Below are positions 10,590 to 21,946 of a DNA stretch of 64,000 bases, piece after piece (the stretch's first letter is position 1; each line of letters starts with the position of its first letter). The notes beneath the pieces are model-generated. The model ran no database searches. It was not told where the DNA came from and saw nothing but the letters and a program-made list of their open reading frames with translations. A program made the translations under genes and the position numbers. The stretch comes from Argyresthia goedartella (lineage: Eukaryota; Arthropoda; Insecta; Lepidoptera; Argyresthiidae): contig OX463822.1 of assembly GCA_949825045.1 (NCBI GenBank), positions 30,754,703 through 30,818,702 on the forward strand, written 5' to 3'.

Positions 10590-10740
10590 AACATGTAACG
10601 TTGCATGTTACTAAATTTTGAAATTCAATACTAAATGAAATAAAAACGTGCAAAAGTGGGGCCTTTTATGATTTTAGGTCTCAAAATATTATTATTATTA
10701 TTATGTGATAAATACTGACGCTTCTCTATTGGAATTCCAG
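10590..10740 (+). repeat. Interspersed repeat, second copy at 25385
   Basis: AAATAAAATAAAAAC-type sequence plus TTTTAGGTCTCAAAATATTA and GTGATAAATA is shared with 25385-25560, including the position of a GGCCCCTT/GGGGCCTT stretch. A short (ATT)n run lies inside. Confidence 0.6.
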
Positions 10741-11078
10741 TACAAGGCCCACACTTGACTAAAAAATTAAATTAATCAGATTAATAGATTCTCTCAGGTC
10801 GACCTAAAAAACTCATAATCTGAAAATATCGGAATATGTGAAGAAAATAGTAAAATGTATGCAGTTCCGTACTTTCTGAACTATTATTATGGATTCAGAT
10901 TATGAATTCAGAAAGTCGTGCCGGCTGTGTGAGGCCGACCTATTGTAGCCCGGTAGGTTACTATGGTCGAAGCAAACAAACCGATGTAGAAATGTGAGTG
11001 CCATGCCGATTGCATTCACATGGTCATGTGAATCCCATGAGTGAATTAATATTATGAAATGGTGTCAAATCATTAACA

Positions 11079-11255
11079 TTCACATAAATATTTATTTACA
11101 GGCACATACATTGCTTCTGGCCCCACATTAGGATACCCTGTATCGTGGGAACCGAGACCTGGGGTTTTTTTTTCTTTACCCCCCCTAGCCGGGGACTGAA
11201 CCCGGGACGTCTCGCATGGTAGGCAGAGCGACAACCGCAGCACTACAGAAGTCAT
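11079..11255 (-). mobile_element. tRNA-derived SINE, family S2
   Basis: Reverse-strand copy with B box in GGTTCAGTCCC, body CGGTTCCCACGATACAGGG and 3' part ATGTATGTGCCTGTAAATAA. The best-preserved copy is 63777-63990. Confidence 0.8.
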
Positions 11256-11563
11256 CGATTAATCTTGCTTAGCTCCGATTAAATGCCAATACAGGTCAAT
11301 GTAATGAAATTTATGCAACCGGTAAACCTTTCGAGAAAACGTCTAAATCGGCATTAAGACGTTAGTCTTAGGGACAGAGAATAAAATCACTTATTTGAAC
11401 AGGTTTTTAACGAAACCAAAGAAACATCATGGCAGTCTTAGAAAGAATAGAATGTACATTCTTAGTACCTTCTCGTAATTCATCACAATTTTCCTACACC
11501 GGAACTCAGAATCGTGTAAGGAAAAAACTATTATTTGGCAACTAGTGTTGCAAATGTAATTTT

Positions 11564-11787
11564 CAAAAATACTGATTTGCGCAGCAAATATCCCTTATAT
11601 TTGCTGCGGTAGGTTAGGTTAAGGGTAAAGGGGGTGAGCGAAGCGAAGCCCCCTTTATCCTTCGTGTAAGGTTTAACATGTAACAACAACAACAAATACT
11701 TAAAACATAAACTTAAGTACTCATGAAATATTTAAAACATAAAAGGTGTTTTGCTGATCCTTTTTGCTCCGCATATCAGTATTTTTG
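11564..11787 (+). mobile_element. Core-hairpin element, type A, both ends present
   Basis: The inverted ends both contain CAAAAATACTGAT followed by a TGCgnAGCAAA-like stretch. The shared core follows: GCGGTAGGTTAGGTTAAGGG, the hairpin TAAAGGGGGTGAGCGAAGCG, then AACATGTAACAACAAC. It is about 224 bp long with no reading frame of note. This copy defines the A-type terminal module. Confidence 0.82.
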
Positions 11788-12063
11788 ACGCGCGATTAAA
11801 TACCAGCTATTTTAAGTAAGTTCAGAGTATGGTAAAACTATCACTTTCCACAATTTTCAGTCCATTTTAGTTAATATAGGGAGTCTATTCTATATCTTTG
11901 CTATCTATGAAAATCCACTCCAAATTGATGTTCTGAAGGATATTCGCCAACTTGAAAACATTGGGCACACCTTACGGCAGATCATATCGTGATTCGTGAT
12001 ACACTTGCCTGTTTCATTACAACTAACCATCTAATACCTATGTTTCATCATGCAATAAATATC

Positions 12064-12513
12064 TTTATCTACACACGTATCATAAACCCTCTTTACTGCG
12101 TACAAAAACCGCATGTTACGATCAGCATAATGTTAAACTACTTGGTAAAAACTCATTTCTTATCTGAAATATAATATAATTATGACCATAATGTGTAATT
12201 TTTCTACATATTATGACATTCAAATTTCGAACGCCGACGCCCGCCTGCTTGCCGCCCCTAGTTTGTCTGTGAAGTTGGTACTACAGAACAAGCTAAACAA
12301 CTGCAGAGCCACAATGCCAGTCAAACAAGCGGTTCCTAAACACATCAAAGAGAGCTTATGATATGTGTGTAGATAAACTAGTGTACGTAACTGTACATAA
12401 TTAGGCATTAAACTCTCGAGTGATATTATTATGAAACTCGCCTTCGGCTCGTTTCATAAACCCACTCTCAAGTGTTAATGGCCTCCATTATGTAGCAGTC
12501 ACATAAACTACTA
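12064..12513 (+). repeat. Foldback element family F, copy B
   Basis: Starts TTTATCTACACACGTATC and retains both arms. The 3' hairpin has TCTCGAGTG at about 12414 opposite the inverted CACTCTCAAGTG at about 12462, with a nested inner hairpin at ATGAAACTCGCCTTCGGCTC. Confidence 0.82.
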
Positions 12514-12649
12514 TAATCTTTGTCTTATCTGTATCAAATTAACGTCCGTTTGACCAATCAGTATCCTCATCGTGTAATTTTGACATCCAGGAATTTCAAT
12601 CGCAATTTAGAGATACAGAATAAACGCGGTTATAAAATAAAAATCATAC

Positions 12650-12856
12650 TAAGCTTGTGTTATGCGTACTAGACGACGATATATTTGATAGAGATAAATA
12701 ATTATGTATAAGTAAATACATTAAATCATTCAACACCAAGAAACAAATATCCATGCACAAATGCTCATCACACAAATATTTGTCCTTACCGGGATTCGAA
12801 CCTAGGACCGTCAGCTTCGTAGGCAGGGGCACTACGCGCTAGGCTAAACCAGTCGT
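12650..12856 (-). mobile_element. tRNA-derived SINE, family S1
   Basis: Reverse copy: the head contains GGTTCGAATCCCGGTAAGGA (B box) and an A-box-like GGTTTAGCCTAGCGCGTAGT, followed by CAAATATTTGTGTGATGAGC and the TTTCTTGGTGTTGAATG body. Confidence 0.82.
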
Positions 12857-13179
12857 CAATATCACGTGAGATGTCTTTTAACCTGTAGAGACACGCAGCA
12901 CCTACTATCGACCTTTTTTGACACACGTCACCTAGAGTACTAAAGATTCTATTGTAGGCATTTGTGGGGCGACAACACATAAAAATTACCTGAGATGTTA
13001 TGAAAGTTTCTTTCCCCTTTTCAGGCCGTTAGAGAAGTTAAGGGGTTAAAGCGACTGAGATTTGAATTTTAACCCCTGGGGGCCTAGCGGCGTCCAGGGA
13101 CGCCATTTTGACGTTATAGGTTTTGAATTTTAGTACCATGGCGTGAGGTTAAAAAATCGCGATGCTTTATAACCAGATC

Positions 13180-13358
13180 CAAGTCTTCAGCGGTTAAAGG
13201 AATCGGGATATGACAAGAGGTACAAATTGTGCTAGAGGTGGTATTACCCCAATCCTCCCACAATTGTCCAACGTAGAGAAGTGGCAAAAAATGACGTTTT
13301 CTAAACATTTGTTAATATTTACAAAAAAATAAAGAATTTTGAATTTGAATTTGAAAAT
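13180..13358 (+). repeat. Non-LTR element 3' tail
   Basis: CAACGTAGAGAAGTGGCAAA leads into AATAAAGAATTTTG and a short (TTTGAA)n run. An AATAAA motif with a simple-repeat tail is typical of lepidopteran non-LTR 3' ends. No coding part survives. Confidence 0.6.
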
Positions 13359-13398
13359 ACCGGCGTGAACACGGTGCAGAGTCACACCGCAATAAAGC

Positions 13399-13906
13399 TA
13401 TACTAAGATTTTTCATTTGAGGCCAGAAATGCAAACAAAGAACTGTCATTTTCCAGTACAAAAAATATAAGAGAACAATTTAAATGACCACCAAAGTATT
13501 TTTTCCTTACCAAAATGGATAAATGATCACCAAAAGTTGCAGAAAATATTAGGGCAAAATACTGCGGTAGCTTAGGTGAAGGGTAAAGGGGGTGAGCGAA
13601 GCGAAGCCCCCTTTATCCTTCGTGTTAGGTTGAACATGTAAGAACAACAAAAAATACTTAAAACATAAAGTTAAGTAAACAAAATATAAAAAGAAGTTTG
13701 GTGATCATTTATCCAAACACAATTTGGTGGACATTTATCCATTCTGACAGTCATTTCGAATTTATTGGTAGTAAAACAGGTGCATTTTTGGTAATCGTTT
13801 AAATACAAGCCAAAGTATAAAATGAATGGCAAGGTCAACGGTTTTATTCTAGAAAATGACAGTTGTTTGTTTACAATTCTGGCCTCAAATTAAAAATCCT
13901 AGTATA
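13399..13906. mobile_element. Inverted-repeat element enclosing a core-hairpin element
   Basis: Outer ends of about 60 bp (TATACTAAGATTTTTCATTT... containing TTTGAGGCCAGAA and AACTGTCATTTTC) are inverted copies of each other. They enclose the type B element at 13484-13812. No other type B copy in the window has these outer ends, so this is either a nested insertion or an extra terminal module. Confidence 0.75.
13484..13812 (+). mobile_element. Core-hairpin element, type B
   Basis: The left end has GGATAAATGATCACCAAAAG and the shared core GCGGTAGCTTAGGTGAAGGG with the GAGCGAAGCGAAG hairpin. The right side has TTTGGTGATCATTTATCC (inverted relative to the left) and GGTAATCGTTTAAA. Related copies are at 39535, 44168, 44835 and 50665. 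Confidence 0.85.
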
Positions 13907-13909
13907 GAA

Positions 13910-15247
13910 AAGAGGAATGGTTTGTAAAGACAAAGCAAACAGTCTTTATTGCAATCTATTCAGTTTCACTGAACCATCGCTATTGTAGCTACCAGGTGGC
14001 GAGTTGCAGGAATTCACTTTGGTATCTTGTTTCTCATGCGCCCGCGCTTACGAACGGATGTTCTTAATGATAGTTAGAAAGTTGTTGTTTTGTCTGAGAG
14101 TTTGGTTGGTAATTTAAATTTTAGCTACAGGTAGATACATTAAGCTTTACACTAGACGTACTTTGACTATATACTGCTTTCGACCTAATGTCTTTTATTA
14201 TTTACGGTTCCGTATCCAAAAGAAGCTCATTTATAGGATCAAATGTTTTAACCTGTCCACTCGCGTATGAACAGCTAGCATGGACTTGAAATAATATTTA
14301 TATTTATTTTTATAAAATAATTACTACTACCCACTATTCTTTTTTATTACTGGAAATACTGACCGGAAATAGAGGATAAACGTACCTTCTCTCTGGTATC
14401 TCACACTTGATTGGTCGACTGACTGAGTAAATGAAAAAAATAAAATGATTGCTAATGTAGCTGGCCGCCAAGACAATTTGGCTTTTTAAAGCCATTTTTT
14501 TATTGTTATTGAGAAGGGAAGAAATCTCTTTTTGATAACTTCTTAAAACAATATCCCCTGTGAGTCTCTTATTATATTATGAGGGCTTCGGATCCAAAAA
14601 ATAACTTTCTTGTCTGTCTTTCTATAAATCACTTATTTCGCTCCACTTTAAAAGCGAAGAACACCAGAGTGCTAACAAACAAGGCATGTAACTTAACCCT
14701 ACGGAAGCCGTCCCGTGGGAGAGTCACGGGTCTGGAAGACGACACGCACCGGTGGAGGCCTGGAATCGCGACTGTGACTCCCGTCGACGCCCAGGTACGG
14801 GGCCCGCCCCGGCGTTCGCAACGTTTGTTCATACAATTTAATAAAAAAACGTACCTAGTATTATTTTTGATCTTTTAAAAGAAACTATAAGAAAGTAAGA
14901 AAGCAAAATTAACTAACCATATTTCTAATTACCTACATTATTTTGTTATATGTCGATCGGAGTTCCTACAATCCCTAAGATACAGTTTCTTGACCTAGTT
15001 TAGGTGTTAGAAGTTCAATAGTAGATTTCCTACGAGTTCGTAAAGGCTTATATTTACGATCCGAGAAGATGACGGCACGAGCCGAAGGCGGAGTCAAAGC
15101 GAGGTTCGTAAAGAAGCCTTTTCGACCGAGTGAGAAATATAATTTTTCCGCCTTAGATCCCAAAATCAAGCGGCGAAGTTGCCATTTTGTGGTTAGAATG
15201 CGGAATAATATATGAATGTCACTGTGAACAAAACTTCACTATTATAG
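13910..15247. other. Unannotated stretch with a GC-rich patch
   Basis: Mostly unrecognised. A patch at about 14690-14830 is unusually GC-rich for the window and open in two frames on opposite strands (14579-14878 and 14629-14832), but no domain or splice context supports a gene. Confidence 0.4.
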
Positions 15248-15663
15248 CAGTTTATATGACTAATACATAATATAGGGCATTAAAACTCGAGAGTGGGTTT
15301 ATTAATATCACTCGAGAGTTTTAATGCCCAATTTTGTACAGTTACATACACTAGTTTATCTACACATTTCATAAGCTCTCTTTGATGTGTTCAGGAACCG
15401 CATGTTTGACCGGCATTATGGCATTGAGTTGTTTAGCTTGTTCTGTAGTACCAACTTCACAGACAAAGTAGGGGCGGCACGCAGGCGGGCGACGGCGTTC
15501 GAAATTTGAATGTCATAATATGTAGAAAATCTACACATTATGGTCATAATGTTCAATATTCAGATAAGAAACGAGTTTTTACAAAGTAGTTTAACATTAT
15601 GCTGATCCTAACGTGCGGTTTTTGGACGCAGTAAAGGGGGTTTATGATACGTGTGTAGATAAA
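15248..15663 (-). repeat. Foldback element family F, copy C
   Basis: Inverse of copies A, B and D. The CTCGAG hairpin is a near-perfect palindrome here (GGGCATTAAAACTCGAGAGT at about 15275 and its inverse ending near 15330). Confidence 0.82.
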
Positions 15664-16010
15664 ATGCTTAAGCATAAAATTGTAGAATATACAAATAAAC
15701 TTTTATTTTATCTTTTATCTTATCTTATCGCATTGTTTTGTAGAGCAACTACAACGGTTTTCAGATTTTTCCTTTACTTGTGCTGTGAGAACCTCGTTTT
15801 GTGCCAAATTTCATGATTCTAGGTCAATGTGAAGTGTCCTATAGGATTGGATTCCCTTACGAATATCATAGACTAATGATTTCAATTTCAATTATTACTT
15901 TATGCGAATATCAAGCAATTTAAAAAAAAATGTGACACATGAGTCGGTATATTTTGATCGCACGATCTATCTTTAAGTGAGTTGTTTTACATCTTCAAGA
16001 GACCACAGAC
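15664..16010. other. Unannotated stretch
   Basis: AT-rich; nothing supported. Confidence 0.4.
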
Positions 16011-16260
16011 CTGCAGCCTTATGGCGTAAGTCGTCTGAGCTATGAACTTCATCTAGACTTTTACGTTTGACACCTTGCACCAGCTTCATCTGTCAGATTG
16101 GTATCACGCAAGTAGAATCATAATGGAGGCCAAACCCAAGCTCATTGAATGAAGCCTAGAAGCCTTCGGTGATACCCCGCAATCGATGAGATTGTATGAG
16201 CATGAGATGAACCATAGACACACGCTGTGAACTTCAGAGAGTTACGCCATAAGGCTGCTG
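16011..16260. repeat. MITE candidate, 22-bp inverted ends
   Basis: CTGCAGCCTTATGGCGTAAG and the inverted right end (CAGCAGCCTTATGGCGTAAC) define a 250-bp unit. The interior is not palindromic and encodes nothing recognisable. No target duplication was identified. Confidence 0.6.
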
Positions 16261-16439
16261 ATTCATAAACGATATTCATTACAAGTTGATACCTACCTGC
16301 GTTCCTTAGGTCTTGACTGACGAACAGAAAGATGGAGAACGAAGTGATCCTATAAGGTTTACTTTCTTCCTTTTAAGGTACGGAACCCTGAAAATCAGAG
16401 TGTCACGTGGTTTTCCATACGAGCTGGCGAAGGTTCAGT

Positions 16440-16560
16440 TATGCCCGCGTTGGCCAGATATTCAATAGCGTATTTTTCTTGACAGGGGGCTAACCGTTCG
16501 TAGCTCTTGAGATACTAATGTTCCCTCACGATGTTTTCTATCTCGGTCAGTTATATCGAA
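16440..16560 (+). repeat. Interspersed repeat, family P, diverged
   Basis: Retains TTGACAGGGGGCTA and CTCACGATGTTTTCTATC, shared with the copies at 27003 and 50172. Confidence 0.5.
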
Positions 16561-16646
16561 GCACAATGTTGGTTTGAAGACAAGGAATTGGTAAAGGAAG
16601 TTATAAATGAAAAAGAATTCAGTGCTGAGGATTCAGAAGGCTTATA

Positions 16647-16673
16647 CAGTGGTGGTCATATAATTAAGAACGA
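16647..16673. repeat. Tc1 outer terminal repeat, left
   Basis: 27 bp identical to the inverse of 18369-18395. Probable transposase binding and cleavage end. Confidence 0.9.
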
Positions 16674-17000
16674 TTTGTAGTACCAGATATTTTTTTTCAA
16701 AAATATGCTATGTGTACTTTTAAGTTCCTTCTTAAAAGTAATTAGTTGTGTTATGAAATAGCTACATCGATAAATTAAACGGGATTAGGAGTAAATATTT
16801 AAAACATTTACTATTTTTTTTACAAATTTAATTGATTATCGATAATTACAAATTCAAGTAGTAAAAATGCTGGACAAATAATTAAGAACGATTCTTAAGC
16901 TGCTCGAGAGTTGTTTCCGTAGATACTTAGATTTTACAAATCACATTAAATAAGACAGTGACAATGTTAAAAATTATAATTTAATACATTTTATTCTAAG

Positions 17001-18026
17001 TTAATAGTTTGTAGCGTGACCATGGCTTTTAATAACTGCCTTACACCGACGAGGCATTGATTCTATCAATTTTTGACATTTTTCAAGAGAAATAGAGCGC
17101 CATTCTTCTAAAAAAACGTTATATAACTCAGTTAGGTTACCACATCGTCGATTTGAAACCTTTTTCTTGACTTCGCACCAAAGATGCTCTATGGGATTTA
17201 AATCTGGGCTGTTCGGTGGCCATTCTAAGACAGAAACTGATTGAGATGTGAGGAATTCTTTAACGGTGCGTGCAGTGTGCTTCGGATCGTTGTCGTGTTG
17301 GAATGTCCAAATAATCGGAAGTACGTCTTCAGCACATGGTAACATAGTTTCTTCGAGTATATTTTTGTACTGGAATTGATCCATGTTTCCTTCTATCAGT
17401 CTAACAGGTCCAACACCATGACCAGAGAAGCATCCCCAAATTTTCACATTTCCACCACCATGCTTTAATGTCATTTTTGTGTACTTGGGGTCGAATGCTG
17501 TATTCGGAGGGCGTCGAACATATCGTTTCCCATCAGAACATACTCTGTTAATTTTTGTTTCGTCAGAGAAAAGAACATTTTTCCACTGTCTTGCTGTCCA
17601 GCTTTCATACCTCCTAGAAAATGCAAGCCGGGCTTGCCTATGACACTGTTTCAACATGGGCACCTTTCTTGCTATCCTTCCGTTCAACTTCGCTTCTACC
17701 AATCGCCTTCGGATAGTGCGCGCTGAGATCGCTGAAGGGTTATTTTCACCAAAGTATTCCTTTTTTAACTCATTAGACCCCTTAAAATGGTATTGTTTTG
17801 ACAAACGCACGATATTTCGATCGTCTCGCTGAGATGACTTTCTCTGTTTAGGTACACGAGGAATATTTAAAGTTGTTTGATGTGTGTTAAAATGCTTCAC
17901 AGCGTGGAATATCGTCGTTTTTGAGCACTGCAAATGATTGGCAATCTTTTTATATGACCAATTCATATCGCGAAGTTTTATTATTACTTCCCTTGTAGAT
18001 GCATCACAACTTTTATTTTTTCCCAT
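17001..18026 (-). CDS. Tc1-family DD34E transposase
   Basis: An intact 341-residue frame starts with ATG at 18026, and the length is typical for Tc1 transposases (about 340). Residues 1-110 form the paired helix-turn-helix DNA-binding region, with a basic linker (RVPKQRKSSQR) between the two halves. The catalytic domain has Asp155 in FSDETK, Asp245 in QHDNDPKHTA and Glu280 in SPDLNPIEHLW. There are exactly 34 residues between the second Asp and the Glu. The glycine-rich box HGGGNVKIWGCF is at 189-200. The enzyme should bind the element's ends in the nucleus and perform cut-and-paste transposition into TA. No stop or frameshift is visible, so the gene may be active or recently active; expression cannot be judged from sequence. 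Confidence 0.95.
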   Translation of the reverse strand: MGKNKSCDASTREVIIKLRDMNWSYKKIANHLQCSKTTIFHAVKHFNTHQTTLNIPRVPKQRKSSQRDDRNIVRLSKQYHFKGSNELKKEYFGENNPSAISARTIRRRLVEAKLNGRIARKVPMLKQCHRQARLAFSRRYESWTARQWKNVLFSDETKINRVCSDGKRYVRRPPNTAFDPKYTKMTLKHGGGNVKIWGCFSGHGVGPVRLIEGNMDQFQYKNILEETMLPCAEDVLPIIWTFQHDNDPKHTARTVKEFLTSQSVSVLEWPPNSPDLNPIEHLWCEVKKKVSNRRCGNLTELYNVFLEEWRSISLEKCQKLIESMPRRCKAVIKSHGHATNY

Positions 18027-18368
18027 TTTTTTATTATGAAACGATCAACTTTTTGACTTTTACAGAACTAAATGGCGCCAAAATTACTCGAATAATGGCC
18101 TAGTTACAGAGTGTTCTCTATTTAAATTTGAATAAAAAAATAAACTATCCAGCGTTCTTAATTATGTGGCCAGCCAGTAAGTTTGCAATAACATGTTAAG
18201 ATATATTATATACAAAAAGTTTACTTATATAATGATATTGTTGAATTTATCATATTATAACTGTATGCTACGATTGTGTAAAACAGTTTTACGATACCGA
18301 GAGAGATACAAAACGATATGCAATAAGTGTTATTCTCGTAAGTTTGAAAAAAGCTTGTTTTCAAATAG

Positions 18369-18395
18369 TCGTTCTTAATTATATGACCACCACTG
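18369..18395. repeat. Tc1 outer terminal repeat, right
   Basis: Exact inverse of 16647-16673, followed by TA. Confidence 0.9.
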
Positions 18396-18399
18396 TATA

Positions 18400-19100
18400 T
18401 ATATATATAGAACATGTGCCTACTATTTATACCTCAAAACATAAATTACTTCCGGCACCAGATGAACGAATCGAAAAAAGTTGTTTCCGACGACGACGGT
18501 GCCTTTTCTAGCAATAACTGCCATGAATGTTCCTTATTAAATCCTCTTCCGAGTTAGATAAAAAATTCTGATTAGGTTCTCTATCAATGGATATTTGATG
18601 GTGGATTATGTAAAGATATTTTAATGCACGTTAGTTACGTATTTTAGTTCTGCTAAGAAGACACCAGTAGTCGTAAGTCGTATTTCATGTGGTACTGGTT
18701 TCCATTAGTCGGATACCTCTCTACCGAAATTTTATATATACATATTCGTTTTATTCTATCCTGCAGTCATTCTCGTTGTGGCATCTTGAACTTACCTGAA
18801 AAGAAGAAAAATATTTTAAGATGCTGTCAAAATACATGTCAATTACAATACGTAAATATACAATACAAATTTCAAGTTGAATCCTGAATTTATTTTATTT
18901 TTGGTTTCATTTTCACGTATATGTATTTTGTGGAATAGACTACGAGCATTCTAAAAGATTAAAATAGAACCGCACAAACAATATTAAATAGCATAGTTTT
19001 ACCTTAAAACAAACATCAAATCCTATTTTTATTTATTTTTTAAACAAGTTTTGAACACGAGTTATTGTTTTGTAGTAAGACCCCAATAATTTAAGGCTAG
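18400..19100. other. Unannotated stretch
   Basis: No gene recognised. The end (about 19020-19090) resembles sequence beside another core-hairpin copy at about 45155-45210. Confidence 0.4.
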
Positions 19101-19227
19101 TATTTAATCGCACATCAAAAATACTGATCTGCCCAGCAAAATGGATCAGCAAAAACACTTTTTATGTTTTAAATATTTTATGTGTACTCAAGTTTTCATC
19201 TTTTAAGTATTTTTTGTCGATCTTGGA

Positions 19228-19783
19228 TGTTTAATATTTATGCTTCGGAACGCACCTTTTTTCGTTGCGCGACTTGGACCGCGAGTGATCGGAACGGAAC
19301 TAGCAGCTGTCACTTGTATAGAAACGTGATGACAAGTTAGAGGTTACTTTTTTGCACATGGCATTCGGGCCTTGGCTGTAATTTTATTAGTAATAATTGT
19401 CTAACACAGGTGTCGGGCCTGGTCGGAGTGTTAATTTGTAATAATCATCACGGAAAAATCGTTCAATCGTCGGGAAATAAGTAGATTCACGTCATCGGAG
19501 TGAGTGCTTCGTGTTGTGAAGGGACGAAGTGATTCGGGGATCAATTCGTCGCATTCGGACAGCGACCCTTCGTGTCGGCAAGCAACACGACGGCGACAGC
19601 ATCGGGCTACGACGAGAGTAAGATTCGACTCCTCTCCCCCCACCCTTGTGCTCCTCATCCCGTGTTCCTGCCTCGAATTGAGCTTTCGAATTCCGGTCCA
19701 CGGCGTCAAAGGTCAGTACTCCTGGTGAAAACCAATCCTACCAAGATTCCGCGCCCTGTCGGTTGGGGCGTGGAATTAAATCA
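19228..19783 (+). repeat. BEL/Pao 5' LTR
   Basis: Starts TGTTTAATATT and ends AATTAAATCA. It is 556 bp and differs from the 3' LTR at 7 sites by direct comparison (about 1.3%). A primer-binding site beginning TGGTAGCAGGCG is likely just after it at about 19787. Confidence 0.92.
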
Positions 19784-20458
19784 TTTTGGTAGCAGGCGCG
19801 GTTTCCTAGTAGGAAATCGATTCACGGACGGTTGTAGGGTTGTTTTTTTGCCACATTGTAGTTGGGAGAAAAGGGTATCTCAGATTGGTCGGCAATCAGT
19901 TTGTGAGTGAGTCTTGTGGTCGGTATACCACAATTAAAGTTCATTTTCGGTTAGTGAACGTATAATTGACGATTTAGTTAACAATTATTATAAAGTTGTA
20001 GTCGGAAACTACTCGGTGTGCATAAGGAACAGTCATTCGGTCGGACTATAGTATTGCAGTCGGGTTCCATAGTATTACAGTGTTATTTCTGATTACAGAG
20101 CAGGGTCAGGCTATTTAAGGGGTATTAAGCTGATTTTGCTGACCTCAAAAGAAGTGTGGGTCATATCGGAGGGGCCACTTCTAGAAAAATTGTTTTTTTT
20201 ATAATACCTTTTTGTGTGTTATTTGTATTGTACCATATGGTGGCATTCTCTAATTGATTTAGAGTGTATAGTTATAAGGTGTATGTCCACAGGGCGACCA
20301 TATTAAATATTTTTAGGATTTAATTGTTTTAGTGGTTGCCTTAGTTTTGACAACTTAGTTTTAATTTCTGTGCCCAGCGCTGACGGGCAAGTGCTGGTCT
20401 CTGGCTATACTTAGTTCGGTAGTGAAGTATAAGACCAGAATCTATTAAATCGGTAAAC
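19784..20458 (+). other. BEL/Pao 5' untranslated region
   Basis: Begins with the probable primer-binding site (TTTTGGTAGCAGGCGCGG; the tRNA was not identified). No coding sequence precedes the gag ATG at 20459. Confidence 0.6.
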
Positions 20459-21946
20459 ATGGCACCTTCGCCCTTGACGGTACTGCGGCATGGTGTCCGT
20501 GAGGAAATGAGATGGCTCGCCCATACTCATAAGTATGTGGAGCGACCAGATATGGATGATGTCCTGCTCAAGCGTGTGGAGGACGCAATGACACGCGTCG
20601 GGAAGGTGTGTCGGCTGGCTGCAGAGGCTGAAGCTCTCGGGCTTACTGATGAAGCCTCGGTGGCTGCAGTGAAACAGCTCTGCGCGGATGCTGACCAAGC
20701 GATGGAATGCTTGGGTGACATCGAGCGTCGCGCGGAGAAAATTAAGCGGTCATGAAGGAATGACCGTGGGGAGGGTAACGGAGACCCACCCCCGAAGGGT
20801 GTTGTTGGACGGCTGCCACACCTGGAGATTCCGGCCTTCAGTGGGGCAATTGATGAGTGGCCGGCCTTCATCAATTTATTTGATAGCTTGGTCCACGGTC
20901 GGGACGACCTGGACAACGCCTACAAGTTGGCCCAACTATTGATGGCTCTGCGGGGTGAACCGAAGGAGTTGGTCGGTCACCTAACGGTCACGGCGGGCAA
21001 TTATGAGATAGCCAGGTCCATATTGTTTGACTTTGTTGCTACCAACACAAACGGCGGTTGGTTGATGCGCAGCTGGGGAAGCTGTTTAGCATCCCTAAAG
21101 TAACCCGGGATGTTGACATCCGAGTACAGGTGCTCAACCCTGTGCTGGTGGCCACGAAGGCCCTTCAGAACCTTGGTCTTCCGGTAGACCAATGGTCATA
21201 CATTGTTTTATATATGGTTTTGTCACGGTTGCCTGCAGCTGTTCAAAGTCGGTTTGAACAGCTGCATGGGGGCAGTAGCACGGAACTGCCCACGCTCGTC
21301 CAATTGACGGATTTTTTGGAGGGTGAATGCAGGCGATGTGACACACTGGACACGGAGGCCAGTGTGCAGCGCCAACCCGCGCGGATGCGGAAGGGGCCGC
21401 GCCCCCCGCCCCCACGGGGGGGTGGGCGGTCGAAACAATTTGGCGTTTTGAATGCCGCGCCGTCGGGTGACGGCTGTGTGCACTGCGACAGTGCCGGTCA
21501 TGAAGTGACCAGTTGCGCCAACTTTAAGGCGCTCGTGGTAACTGCCCGCAGGAAGATAGTCTTCCGCCACCGATTGTGTTTCGGTTGTTTGGGGCCGCAC
21601 AACGTGCTCGCGCGCGTTCCCCTGTCAGTGCTGTGGTGGCAAGCACCACATCGTGTTGTGCCTGAATCGGTCAGGCCCTTCGGACGGTCACCAGGGCCGG
21701 ACTCAGGTTGGTCGGCCACAGGGCCCAACCAGGGCCGGACCCAGTCCCCCTCCGGGCAACGGGAGTCACCAACGGGGTGACTGGGGTACCCGCGGACGGG
21801 ACCCCCCCCCTCCCGAGGGGAAGGGGGCAGCGCGGGGGGTAACATGCAGGATAGCCGGGGTTCGGTCGCCGCTGTCCACGGTCAGCGAGGACTTCGGGCC
21901 GCTTGCTCACCGCGTGTTACGGGCGGGTGTCAGATGGTACCTATGA
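20459..21946 (+). pseudogene. BEL/Pao gag remnant
   Basis: The frame from ATG at 20459 (MAPSPLTVLRHGVREEM) is stopped by TGA at 20753-20755. It then continues in the same frame with LPHLEIPAFSGAIDEWPAF, a typical BEL/Pao Gag capsid-region motif. A frameshift near 21045 moves coding to another frame, with KRRLVDAQLGKLFSIP and a zinc knuckle CVHCDSAGHEVTSC (C-x2-C-x4-H-x4-C, 21475-21516). A further frameshift near 21600-21650 is needed to reach the second Cys/His cluster (CGGKHHIVLC). In an intact element Gag packages the RNA in cytoplasmic particles; this copy cannot make it whole. Confidence 0.85.

Larger units (their letters stand above)
16647..18395 (-). mobile_element. Tc1-type transposon, apparently complete
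   Basis: The ends share 27 identical inverted bases starting CAGTGGTGGTCATATAATTA, and TA at 16645-16646 and 18396-18397 is the target duplication. A second motif copy (ATAATTAAGAACG) sits about 220 bp inside each end (16878 and 18155 regions). This gives the paired inverted-repeat/direct-repeat (IR/DR) arrangement known in some Tc1 families, although the sequence between outer and inner motifs is not conserved. The transposase frame is uninterrupted. This is the best candidate in the window for an autonomous element. Confidence 0.92.

Noticed and set aside
14579..14878. 99-codon frame over a GC-rich patch
   Set aside because: No domain, no splice sites that extend it, and an antisense frame of similar length exists; composition alone explains it.
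19431..19910. Open frames in the LTRs (also at 24688-25110)
   Set aside because: They occur in LTR sequence on both strands and cross the LTR boundary; LTRs do not normally encode protein.
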